Below, piece after piece: positions 56,484 to 64,000 of a stretch of 64,000 nucleotides of DNA. The stretch lies in assembly GCF_900103785.1 (NCBI RefSeq), contig NZ_FNHE01000001.1:1-64000 (forward strand), given 5' to 3'. The position numbers were made by a program, and so were the translations under genes. The notes under the pieces were generated by a model. It was not told the DNA's origin and ran no database searches. It was given only the letters and a program-made list of their open reading frames with translations. Within the stretch, counting starts at the first letter, position 1. Every line of letters begins with the position of its first letter. Origin of the DNA: Geodermatophilus siccatus (GTDB lineage Bacteria > Actinomycetota > Actinomycetes > Mycobacteriales > Geodermatophilaceae).

Positions 56484-59400
56484 ATGGCGGGGTTGGTGCT
56501 CGAGCCGGTCAACATCGAGGGCCCAGGGCGGTGGCGGTGGCTGCTGCGCACCGAGGACGGCGAGGCGCTGGCCACCCACCAGGTGGCGGTACCGGAGAAC
56601 GATTTTGAGTACGGCGGGTTCACCGATCTGTACCGGTGGCTGCGCTGGCAGGCCGACCCGGACCGGCGGGTCACCTCGGAGGCGAAGCTGACCGCCCGGG
56701 TCGGCGACTGGATCGGACGGCATGCGTTGGGGCCGGAGGTGATGGCCGCGCTGCTGGAGGAGGCGCCGATCACCGTGCGGATGCCCGTGCCGGCGGAGAT
56801 GGGGATTCTGCCGTACCGGCCGTGGGAGATCGCCTCCTTCCAGGGTCAGGTGCTGGCCCGCAAGAGGGTGGGGTTCGTCTTCGACCTGTCTGACACCCGC
56901 CGCCGCCCGCGCACCGCGCAGAACGCCGAGGCGGCAGGGCATCCGGTGCGGGTGCTGGCGCTGTTCAGCCTGCCCACCGGTGGGGCGGTGCTCGGGCTAC
57001 GGCGGGAACGGCATGCCCTCCAGCAGCTGGTCAGTCAGCTCGGCCAGGGGCAGTCTCCGCGGGCGGTGCAGCTGCGGGTGCTGCAGTACGGGGTCACCCG
57101 CGACGCACTAACCGCCGCCGTTGACGATCAAGACGGCTGGGACGTGCTGCACGTGTCCGGTCACGGAGGTGCAGGCGTGCTGGTCCTGGAACATCCGGAC
57201 GGCTCGCCGGATCCGCTCTCCGCGGGCGAGTTGGTGGACCTGCTCCATCCGATGCGCCGCCGGCTGCGGCTGGCGGTGCTGTCGGCGTGTGAGTCCGGCG
57301 CGGCTACCGCCGCCGAGATCCTGCGCATGCTGCAGTTGGCCGAGCAGGCTGAGGCGCTGGAGGCCCAGGCCAACGAAGAAACCGACGTCTCCTCGGCCGA
57401 CGGGACTACGGCCGGGGCGGGGCAGCCCAGCGGAGCTGCGGCGTCGGACGGGTGGCCGGGGCTGGGCCGGGCGTTGGTGGCCCGGCTGGGCTGCGCGGTG
57501 CTGGCCATGCGTTACCCCGTCATCGACGACTTCGCCATTGACCTGACTGGGCAGCTATACCGCGGCCTGTTCCAGCACGGTCAGCCCCTGGACGTGGCGC
57601 TGGCCCGGGCGCTGCCCCGCGCCGCGCCCAACCCGCCGTCGCTGGGCGCGCCCGCAGTCTCACTGGCCACCCCCGCGCTGCTCGGCCCCGCCACCGCCCT
57701 TACACTGCAGCCTCCGCCCGGGCAGGCGGCGCCCATCAGCGTGGCGCTGGCCGGTTTCCCAGCCGAACCCGAGCGGTTCGTCGGCCGCACGCCCACCCTC
57801 ACCCAAGCCCGCCACCTTCTGCTGGCGGGCTCCGGCCGAACCGGGCTACTGCTGCACGGCATGGCTGGCGCGGGCAAGACCACCGCCGCCCTAGAACTGG
57901 CCTATCAGACCGCCGCCACCTTCACCGCCGCCGCCTGGTGGACCGCCCCGCCGGCCGACCAGTGGCCAACCGGCCTCAACAGCCTGGCGAACGCGCTGGA
58001 GGCTCGGCTCAACCCGAACCTGGCCGGCTACGGCCTCAGCGTGCAGCTGGTCGGCAACAGCGAAACCGACCCCCTGCTGGACGACTACCTGCCGGTTCTC
58101 ACCGAACTGGTGAAGCAGGTCCGGCTGCTGCTGGTGCTGGACAACCTGGAGACCCTGCTCACCGACCGCGGCGACTGGAAGGACCCGCGGTTCGGCCGGG
58201 TGATCGCCGCGCTGACGGCCCACTCGGGCGCGTCCCGGGTGGTGCTGACCAGCCGCATCGTCCCCGCCGGACTCGACCCCGAGCGGGTGGAGGTGCTGCC
58301 GGTGCACGCGCTGTCCCGGGACGAGGCGCTGCTGCTGGCCCGCGAACTCCCGCACCTGCGCGCCCTGGCCCACGACACCGAACCGGCCACCCGCACCACC
58401 AACCCTCGAGTGACCGCCGACCGGGCGCTGCTGGCCCGCACCCTCACCGTGGTGCAGGGCCATCCCAAGATGCTGGAGCTGGCCGACGCCACCGCCGCCG
58501 ACCCCGCCGTGCTGGAGGCCCGGGTCGCCGCCGCCGAGGCCGCCGCCACCGCCCGCGGCACCCCGCTGGCCGCCTTCCTGAACACGGGCCACACCCAGGC
58601 CGAGCCCGGTCAGCTGCTCGACGCCCTGACCGGCTGGACCCGCGCCACGGCCGGCACCCTCCCGGAGGCTTCCCGGCTGCTGCTGCAGCTGCTGGCCGCC
58701 GCCGAACCCGACGACCGCACCAGCATCGTGCTCGACGGCAACTGGGCCGACCTGTGGCACCGGCTGGCCCGCCCCGGCGACCCACCCACGCTGCCCGACA
58801 CCCTTCTCCCCCTCGTCGCGGCCGCGCTGGTCGAGGCCGAACCGGTCGGTGACCCCGAGGATCAGGACCGGCCGGTGCGCTACCGGCTGCACCCCGGCAT
58901 CGCCGACACCATCCGCGTCGACACCCCGGCCGAGGTGCGCACCGCCGCCGACATCGAACTCGCCGCCTACTGGAACACGATGTTCAAGCTCGCCCGGGAG
59001 GGAGAGCATCAGCAGGCGACCGGCTGGCTGGTGGTTCGCGCCGCGCTGGCCGCCGCCCCCTACCTGCGTCGGCGCCGCGACTGGGAGACCGCCGGCTTCC
59101 TGCTTGAGCATGCTTTGCTGCGCGACCACTCCCCGGGCACGACCGCCGCCGCCCTGCCGCACCTTGAGGCCATCGCCGAGGCCACCACCGGCACCGACCG
59201 CGACCTCACCGACCAGGGCAAGCTGGCCCGCGCCGTCGCGCGCCTCGACCCCGCCGAGGGCGAACGCCAGCTGCGCGCCATCCTCGACCAGGCCGCCGAC
59301 CGCGGCCAATACCAGCTGGCGACCGGGGTCGCCGGCGCGCTGGCCAACCTGCTCACCGGCCGCGGCCGCTACGCCGAGGCCCTCGCGACCGTCGACCGGA

Positions 59401-60974
59401 TGGCGGAGCTGACCCGGCTCGCGGGGCTCGGCCCGTGGAGCCAGCTGGGGCGCGCCGGCCGGCGGCTGCAGCTCCTCGGGATCATCGGCGACCCGCAGCC
59501 GGTCCTGGATGAGGTCCAGCGGCTGCGCGAGCGCATGCACCAGCTGCCCGACCAGCGCGGCGACGATGAGGCCGTCGACCCGTGGAACGTCCGGGAGGGC
59601 ATCCTCGACACCGGCCGCCAGGCCGCCGGGGACCTGGGCCGCTGGCAGGAGGCCCTCGACCTCAACGCCGAGCTACTCGACAGCAAGCGGCGCCGCGGCG
59701 CCGGCGAGTACGAGCTGGCCTACGCCGGGTTCAACGACTACGGGCCGCTGCTGGAACTCGGCCGCCTGTCGGAGGCCGATCGGCTGCTGCGCGCCTGCCA
59801 GGACCAGTTTGAACAGGCCGGCGACACGGGGATGCTCGGCAAGGTGCTGTCCGCGCGCGCCGACCGCGCCGACCGGCAGGGACACCGCGAGGCGGCCATC
59901 CGCCTGGAAGAGATCGCGCTGCGCTTCAAGTACGCCGCCGGCGATACAGAGACCATCGCGGTCAGCCACTACAACCTCGCCAACTACCAGCAGCGGTCCG
60001 GCACCGCCCCCGGCGTCTGGCTGGCCCACCGGCTCGCCGCCACCCTCCTGGACCGCCTCACCGGCGCCAGCGGCCTGCAGGACGACCTGCGCACCCTCGC
60101 CCGGGAGCTCACCGACCCCGCCACCACAGCCGCCCTTCCGCGCACCGTCGACCAGGTTCGGGACGCCGTGGAGCAGGTCGAGGGCGTCCGCCTCGGCGAC
60201 CTGCTCGGTGCGCTGCAGCCGGACGCCGATCACCAGCAGGCCGCTCTCGACGAGATCATCCACACCGCCCGCACCCTCACCCTCGACCAGGCCCTCGGTG
60301 TACAGCCGCATCTCGACCGGTGGGAGCCGCGGCTGGCCGCGATCGTCGCCGCCACCGCCGGTGACCAGGCCGCCCGCGGACAAGTCGATGAACTCCTCGA
60401 CAGCCTGGCCGACACCTCTGACTGGGCCGCGCTGACTCAAGCGCTGCGCCAGGTTCTCAGCGGCGAACGCGACCCCGAGACGCTGCTGGCCGACCTGGAC
60501 CCGATCGACACCGCGATCGTCACCCGGCTGCTCGACGCCCTCGCCGGCCGGATCCGACTCCAGCCAGCGCCTGGCGCCCAGCCCGCACCCAGCACCGAGG
60601 ACCCAGTCGGCCAGTGGGAACCGGTGCTGGCCGCGATCGCCGCCGCCACCGCCGGCAACCAGGCCGCTCGCCAGCAGGTCGACCAGCTGCTGGACAGCCT
60701 GGCCGACACCGCCGACTGGGCCGCCCTGGCCCGGGTACTGCGCCGGGTGCTCGCCGGCGAGCGCGACCCCGAGGCGCTGCTGCCCGGCCTGGACGCGATC
60801 GACACCGCGATCGTCACCCGGCTGCTCGACGCCCTCGCCGGCCGCGTCCGACTCCGCGCCGGCGGCGATCTCCCGGTCCCCGGCCCCCGAGGACGCGCTA
60901 GCCCCGTAGTTGTCGATCTCGCGCGCCGTGCATGGATGGCCGCTGCCCGACGGCTGCGTCGGACACCGCGCTGA
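56484..60974 (+). CDS. CHAT protease - NB-ARC-like NTPase - TPR protein, unit 3
   Basis: 1,496 residues, paralogue of units 1 and 2. CHAT pair His227 (VLHVSGHGG) and Cys269 (LAVLSACESG); Walker A Lys465 (GMAGAGKTT) and Walker B Asp553. TPR-like region, then two C-terminal repeats (from Trp1280 and Trp1378), more diverged from those of unit 1 (GDQAARGQVDELLDSL). The last 25 residues (VVDLARRAWMAAARRLRR) are read from sequence resembling the boundary motif, so the original stop was probably lost and the end is fortuitous. The TPR segment around 59,380-59,540 is nearly identical in DNA to unit 1, not unit 2. Confidence 0.9.
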   Translation: MAGLVLEPVNIEGPGRWRWLLRTEDGEALATHQVAVPENDFEYGGFTDLYRWLRWQADPDRRVTSEAKLTARVGDWIGRHALGPEVMAALLEEAPITVRMPVPAEMGILPYRPWEIASFQGQVLARKRVGFVFDLSDTRRRPRTAQNAEAAGHPVRVLALFSLPTGGAVLGLRRERHALQQLVSQLGQGQSPRAVQLRVLQYGVTRDALTAAVDDQDGWDVLHVSGHGGAGVLVLEHPDGSPDPLSAGELVDLLHPMRRRLRLAVLSACESGAATAAEILRMLQLAEQAEALEAQANEETDVSSADGTTAGAGQPSGAAASDGWPGLGRALVARLGCAVLAMRYPVIDDFAIDLTGQLYRGLFQHGQPLDVALARALPRAAPNPPSLGAPAVSLATPALLGPATALTLQPPPGQAAPISVALAGFPAEPERFVGRTPTLTQARHLLLAGSGRTGLLLHGMAGAGKTTAALELAYQTAATFTAAAWWTAPPADQWPTGLNSLANALEARLNPNLAGYGLSVQLVGNSETDPLLDDYLPVLTELVKQVRLLLVLDNLETLLTDRGDWKDPRFGRVIAALTAHSGASRVVLTSRIVPAGLDPERVEVLPVHALSRDEALLLARELPHLRALAHDTEPATRTTNPRVTADRALLARTLTVVQGHPKMLELADATAADPAVLEARVAAAEAAATARGTPLAAFLNTGHTQAEPGQLLDALTGWTRATAGTLPEASRLLLQLLAAAEPDDRTSIVLDGNWADLWHRLARPGDPPTLPDTLLPLVAAALVEAEPVGDPEDQDRPVRYRLHPGIADTIRVDTPAEVRTAADIELAAYWNTMFKLAREGEHQQATGWLVVRAALAAAPYLRRRRDWETAGFLLEHALLRDHSPGTTAAALPHLEAIAEATTGTDRDLTDQGKLARAVARLDPAEGERQLRAILDQAADRGQYQLATGVAGALANLLTGRGRYAEALATVDRMAELTRLAGLGPWSQLGRAGRRLQLLGIIGDPQPVLDEVQRLRERMHQLPDQRGDDEAVDPWNVREGILDTGRQAAGDLGRWQEALDLNAELLDSKRRRGAGEYELAYAGFNDYGPLLELGRLSEADRLLRACQDQFEQAGDTGMLGKVLSARADRADRQGHREAAIRLEEIALRFKYAAGDTETIAVSHYNLANYQQRSGTAPGVWLAHRLAATLLDRLTGASGLQDDLRTLARELTDPATTAALPRTVDQVRDAVEQVEGVRLGDLLGALQPDADHQQAALDEIIHTARTLTLDQALGVQPHLDRWEPRLAAIVAATAGDQAARGQVDELLDSLADTSDWAALTQALRQVLSGERDPETLLADLDPIDTAIVTRLLDALAGRIRLQPAPGAQPAPSTEDPVGQWEPVLAAIAAATAGNQAARQQVDQLLDSLADTADWAALARVLRRVLAGERDPEALLPGLDAIDTAIVTRLLDALAGRVRLRAGGDLPVPGPRGRASPVVVDLARRAWMAAARRLRRTPR
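60321..60860 (+). repeat. Tandem ~97-residue C-terminal repeats in unit 3 (2 copies)
   Basis: Copies from Trp1280 and Trp1378, with the Q-V-D-(E/Q)-L-L-D-S-L-A-D-T-x-D-W-A-A-L variant core. Linker between copies contains PAPGAQPAPSTEDPV, similar to the linkers of units 1 and 2. Confidence 0.8.
60907..60932 (+). repeat. Degenerate boundary half-site at the unit 3/unit 4 junction
   Basis: Reads TAGTTGTCGATCTCGCGCGCC, close to the GTGTTGGTGAACTCGCGCGCC that ends unit 1. The right half (GTGGGAACGG...) is absent, so unit 4 is not preceded by a full repeat. Confidence 0.5.
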
Positions 60975-61111
60975 TGCCTGCCTCGGGACAAGCGGCGCTC
61001 TGACCGGTACTGGCGGCGTGTCGTCGGCGTGTCACGGCGGCCGTCGCAGCGAAGGGGTCCGCGGAGTGACGGGTGTGGCAGCGTGCTGTCCTCTCCCGGG
61101 GGGTGGTCGGG

Positions 61112-63238
61112 GTGGCTGGGCTGGTGCTCGAGCCGTTGGAGGTCGCCGGGCCTACGCGCTGGCGGTGGTTGCTGCGTACCGAGGACGGCGAGGCGCTGGC
61201 CTCCCACGAGGTGGCGGTGCCCGAGGCCGACTACGAGCACCGGGGGTTTGTCGACCTGTACCAGTTCCTGCGGTGGGAGTCGGACCTGGATCGGCGGCTG
61301 GCGTCGGAGGCGGAGCTGACCGCCCGGATCGGCGCCTGGATCGGTGAGCACCTCCTCGGGCCGGAGGTGATGGAGGCGCTTTTCCGGGAGGCGCCGGTCA
61401 CCGTGCGGGTACCGGTCCCGCCGCCGCTGGGGTTCCTGCCGTACCGGCCGTGGACCATCGCCGCCCGGCAGGGCCGGGTGCTGGCCCGTGAGCAGGTGGG
61501 GTTCGTCTTCGATCTGCCCGCCCGCGCGCGCTCCTCGCTGGCGCAGCAGCCGGCGAAGACGTTGCGGATGCTGGCGTTGTTCAGCCTGCCCACCGGCGGC
61601 ACCGTGCTGGGGCTGCGCCGGGAACGGCGGGCGCTGCAGCAGCTGATCAGCGAGCTCGGGCAGGGCCAGCAGCCGCGGGCGGTGCAGCTGCGGGTGCTGC
61701 AGTACGGCGTCACCCGCCAGGCGCTCGAGGCGGCGGTCGACGACGCCGACGGCTGGGACGTGCTGCACGTCTCCGGCCACGGCCGCACCGGGCAGCTGGT
61801 GCTGGAGACCCCGGACGGTGCTCCGGACCCGCTCGGCCCGGCGGAGCTGGTGGAGCTGCTGGTACCGATGTGGCGGCGGCTGCGGCTGGCGGTGCTGGCG
61901 GCGTGCGAGTCCGGCGCGGCCACCGCCGCCGAGCTGCGCCGGATGCTCGACCTGTCCACACAGGTTCACCAGCCGAGCACAGAGGACAGCGGGGTCGGCC
62001 CCGACAGGGGCGGCGCCGCGGAGCCTGTGGGGTGGCCCGGGCTGGGCCGGGCGCTGTTGGAGAAGCTGGGCTGCGCGGTGCTGGCGATGCGCTACCCGGT
62101 GATCGACGACTTCGCCATCGCCCTCACCGGGCACCTCTACCGCGGACTGCTCGAGCACGGGCAGACCCTCGATGTCGCGGCCGCCCGGGCGCTGTCCCGC
62201 GCCGCACCCGACCGGCCGTCCCTGTCGGCGCCGGCGGTGTCGCTGGCCACCCCGGCGCTGCTTGGCCCCGCCACCGGCCTGACGCTGCAGCCGCCGTCCG
62301 GGCGGGCGGCGCCGATCAGCGTGGCGCTGGCCGGCTTCCCCGACGAACCCGCGCGCTTCGTCGGCCGCACCGCCACCCTCACCCGCGCCCGGCGTGCGCT
62401 GCGGTATGGCTCCGGCCGGGCCGGGGTGCTGCTGCACGGCCCCGCCGGGGTCGGCACCACCACCGCCGCGGTCGAGCTGGCCTACCAGGCCGCCGGGACG
62501 TTCACCGCCGCGGCCTGGTGGACCGCCCCACCGGCCGGCCAGTGGGCCACCGCGCTGGCCAGCCTCGCGACCGCGTTGGAGACCCAGCTCAACCCCGCCC
62601 TCAACCCCGACCAGGACCCGACCGCCGCTGTGCTGCAGCTGGCCGGCAACACCAGCACCGACACCCGGCTCACCGGCTACCTGCCGGTGCTGACCCAGCT
62701 GCTCGAGCAGGCCCGGCTGCTCATCGTCCTCGACGGCCTGGACAGCGTGCTCACCTCAAGCGGCGGCTGGCTGGACCCCCGCTTCGGCCGGGTGATCGCC
62801 GCGCTGACCGGACACACCGGCGCCTCCCGGGTGGTGCTGACCAGCCGCACCGTCCCCACCGGGCTGGACACCGACCGGGTGGTGGCGCTGCCCGTCGAGG
62901 CCCTGACCTCCGACGAGGCGGTGCTGCTGGCCCGGGAACTCCCACACCTGCACGCACTGCAGCACGACACCGAACCGGCCACCGGCACCCCTGCCCCCCA
63001 GGTCGCGGCCGACCGCGCGCTGCTGGCCCGCACCCTCACCGTCGCCCAGGGCCACCCGAAGCTGCTCGAGGTCGCCGACACCCTCGCCGCCGACCCCACC
63101 GTCCTGCAGCAACGGGTCACCGCCGCCGAAATCGCAGCCACCCAGCCCGGCCCCTCTGGAGCCTCCGTGCCCGCCACCGGGGACGAGAAAGCCGACCCCG
63201 GCCAGGTTCTCGCCGCCCTCACCGGCGGCACAACCTAG
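61112..63238 (+). CDS. Truncated CHAT - NTPase protein, unit 4, Walker A lysine lost
   Basis: 708 residues from a GTG aligned with MAGLVLEP of the other units. CHAT pair His223 (SGHGRTG) and Cys265 (LAACESG) intact. The P-loop reads GPAGVGTTT, with Thr449 where the others have Lys, so ATP binding should be poor; the Walker B Asp541 (LIVLDGL) remains. The protein stops soon after the NTPase (LAALTGGTT) at the point where the others continue into winged-helix, TPR and repeat regions. It lacks the repeat-plus-leader found before units 1-3 and starts about 137 bp after unit 3, so it may be read from the unit 3 promoter. Either decaying or reduced to a switch-less protease. Confidence 0.85.
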   Translation: MAGLVLEPLEVAGPTRWRWLLRTEDGEALASHEVAVPEADYEHRGFVDLYQFLRWESDLDRRLASEAELTARIGAWIGEHLLGPEVMEALFREAPVTVRVPVPPPLGFLPYRPWTIAARQGRVLAREQVGFVFDLPARARSSLAQQPAKTLRMLALFSLPTGGTVLGLRRERRALQQLISELGQGQQPRAVQLRVLQYGVTRQALEAAVDDADGWDVLHVSGHGRTGQLVLETPDGAPDPLGPAELVELLVPMWRRLRLAVLAACESGAATAAELRRMLDLSTQVHQPSTEDSGVGPDRGGAAEPVGWPGLGRALLEKLGCAVLAMRYPVIDDFAIALTGHLYRGLLEHGQTLDVAAARALSRAAPDRPSLSAPAVSLATPALLGPATGLTLQPPSGRAAPISVALAGFPDEPARFVGRTATLTRARRALRYGSGRAGVLLHGPAGVGTTTAAVELAYQAAGTFTAAAWWTAPPAGQWATALASLATALETQLNPALNPDQDPTAAVLQLAGNTSTDTRLTGYLPVLTQLLEQARLLIVLDGLDSVLTSSGGWLDPRFGRVIAALTGHTGASRVVLTSRTVPTGLDTDRVVALPVEALTSDEAVLLARELPHLHALQHDTEPATGTPAPQVAADRALLARTLTVAQGHPKLLEVADTLAADPTVLQQRVTAAEIAATQPGPSGASVPATGDEKADPGQVLAALTGGTT

Positions 63239-63284
63239 CGGCACGCACTGCCCGACAGCTCAGCCCGTCGAGGAGGACGACCCC

Positions 63285-63821
63285 ATGACCAGCACCACCC
63301 CGCAGGAACAGGTCGCAGGCATCCCCAATGAGAAGGTCGCCGCCGTCCTCGAGGAGCTGATCAAGGCGCTGCCCGGCCGCGCCTCCGCCGAGGACAACCG
63401 CGACAAGCTCGCCACCGCAGCCGGCGACCTCACACGTCTGGAGGTCATCGACGACGACACCGAGGAGGTGCACGAGGCTGACCCTGCAGACTTAGCGACC
63501 GACGGTGAACTCGCGGCATCGGAGGCAGCGCTGGCCCGCGCCGCGCTGAGCTACCTCGTTGCCTCCGACCCCGAGGCCGCGCGGCTGCTGCCCCGCGCCA
63601 TCCAGCTCGTCAACGACCGAACCCGCGTCGAGCCGGTCACCATGCTCCTCGTCGGCGGCCTGGTCATCGCGGTGCTGCAGACCGAGGTCGAGTGGAACAG
63701 CGCCGAGAGCGGCCGCTGGAAGCTGCGCATCCACAAGCGCGCCATGCGTGACAGCACCATCGCCAGCCTCGTCCGCAGCGTCCTGCGCCTCAACGCACCC
63801 GGCCCGGGACAAGGCCAGTAG
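63285..63821 (+). CDS. Small protein with one hydrophobic segment, linked to unit 4
   Basis: 178 residues, ATG with GAGGAGGACGA a few bases upstream. Acidic N-terminal half (EVIDDDTEEVHEADPADL), helical middle (ALARAALSYLVASDPEAARLLPRA), one hydrophobic segment (VTMLLVGGLVIAVLQT, about 123-138) and a basic, W/K/R-containing C-terminal tail (GRWKLRIHKRAMRDS). No family was recognised with confidence. It lies 46 bp after unit 4 and before the next boundary repeat, so it travels with the truncated unit and could be a partner or anchor for its CHAT domain; that is inference. Confidence 0.7.
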   Translation: MTSTTPQEQVAGIPNEKVAAVLEELIKALPGRASAEDNRDKLATAAGDLTRLEVIDDDTEEVHEADPADLATDGELAASEAALARAALSYLVASDPEAARLLPRAIQLVNDRTRVEPVTMLLVGGLVIAVLQTEVEWNSAESGRWKLRIHKRAMRDSTIASLVRSVLRLNAPGPGQGQ

Positions 63822-63857
63822 CCAGTCCCCTACAAAGATGCGCTACCGGATGGCGAT

Positions 63858-63890
63858 GAAGTCCACGCCTTGTGGGAACGGTAGGTCTCC
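63858..63890 (+). repeat. Island boundary repeat, copy 4 (shortened)
   Basis: GAAGTCCACGCCT then TGTGGGAACGGTAGGTCTCC; about three bases shorter than copies 1-3 in the middle and with one C to T change in the right part. Still clearly the same element. Confidence 0.75.
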
Positions 63891-64000
63891 TGGCGAAACC
63901 GGCGCCGCGGTGCGGAGCTCATCTGCCGGGGGTCTACGGCGCCAGCCCCGGACAGCACCGAGGCCGCACGGTGCGTACTTCTCCGCTTGGGAGCTGCCTC
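63891..64000 (+). promoter_or_regulatory. Start of a fifth unit leader, cut by the window end
   Basis: Contains GTCTACGGCGCCAGC, CCGGACAGCACCGAGG and GTGCGTACTTCTCCGC as in the unit 2 leader. The window ends before the TACGTT block and start codon. A fifth CHAT-type gene is expected immediately to the right. Confidence 0.6.

Larger units (their letters stand above)
45246..64000. mobile_element. Accessory island inserted in comM (right end outside window)
   Basis: The left edge is the interrupted comM Walker B codons. From there on the order of conserved chromosomal genes stops, and the region is filled with tandem CHAT-NTPase-TPR paralogues, remnants and repeats up to the window end, where yet another leader begins. 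No integrase, transposase or origin is visible inside this 18.7-kb part, so the moving machinery, if any, is outside or lost. comM is a known target of genomic islands in Acinetobacter (AbaR/Tn6022 type); relation to those is not implied by any gene seen here. Confidence 0.75.

Noticed and set aside
45485..63238. Polyketide/non-ribosomal or phage structural gene cluster as explanation for large tandem ORFs
   Set aside because: No KS/AT/condensation/adenylation or phage motifs; CHAT His/Cys motifs, P-loops and TPR-like helices repeat in each ORF instead.

Overview
This is a GC-rich actinobacterial chromosome segment. The partial 16S rRNA, GTGA/ATGA start-stop overlaps, many GTG starts and housekeeping gene order all fit Actinomycetota. 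The 16S start and the presence of a WhiG/FliA-type sigma gene would suit the Geodermatophilaceae (Blastococcus/Geodermatophilus/Modestobacter), but that family placement is inference.

Bases 1-45,260 are a conserved housekeeping backbone, mostly on the minus strand. Read in the direction of transcription (high to low coordinates) it carries: comM (truncated), dprA, xerC and a WhiG/FliA-type sigma gene; rpsB, tsf, pyrH, frr and cdsA; rlmN and a VIT-family transporter; dxr, a site-2 protease and ispG; a GNAT gene and a PBP2a-like penicillin-binding protein; rimP, nusA, ylxR, infB, ylxP, rbfA, an nrnA-like gene, a MATE pump and truB; ilvE, ribF, rpsO, pnp, an M16 peptidase, a VanZ-like gene and dapB; and finally the 5' end of a 16S rRNA gene. 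A few plus-strand genes are interspersed: a HAD hydrolase, two ferritin-like genes, a DUF2631 gene, an LAxTG surface protein with an LCP-like gene, a PPK2, a DUF952-GNAT fusion and an M23 peptidase. A recurring hairpin, often with a GAGCNTGCG loop, lies directly against the stop codons of several minus-strand genes and looks like a family of terminators or attenuators.

Bases 45,246-64,000 are an accessory island and the most unusual part of the window. Its left edge falls inside comM, exactly at the Walker B codons (DEAPEF), leaving only the C-terminal part of ComM. The island holds four tandem plus-strand paralogues that combine a CHAT caspase-like protease domain, a NB-ARC-like STAND NTPase, a TPR-like region and C-terminal ~97-residue repeats. 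Three are about 1,500-1,560 residues; the fourth stops after the NTPase and has lost its Walker A lysine. A 178-residue protein with one hydrophobic segment follows the fourth. Between units two and three lie a B3/B4-like gene fragment and a frame-disrupted small-gene cluster.

Units 1-3, and a fifth unit that starts at the window's right edge, are each preceded by the same ~35-bp repeat and a conserved leader. The left part of that repeat resembles the interrupted comM codons. This suggests cassettes added by repeated recombination at a comM-derived core, or copied by unequal crossing-over. Protease plus STAND switch plus repeat sensor is the logic of NLR-like immune or self/non-self recognition proteins. 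That role is inferred, not shown.
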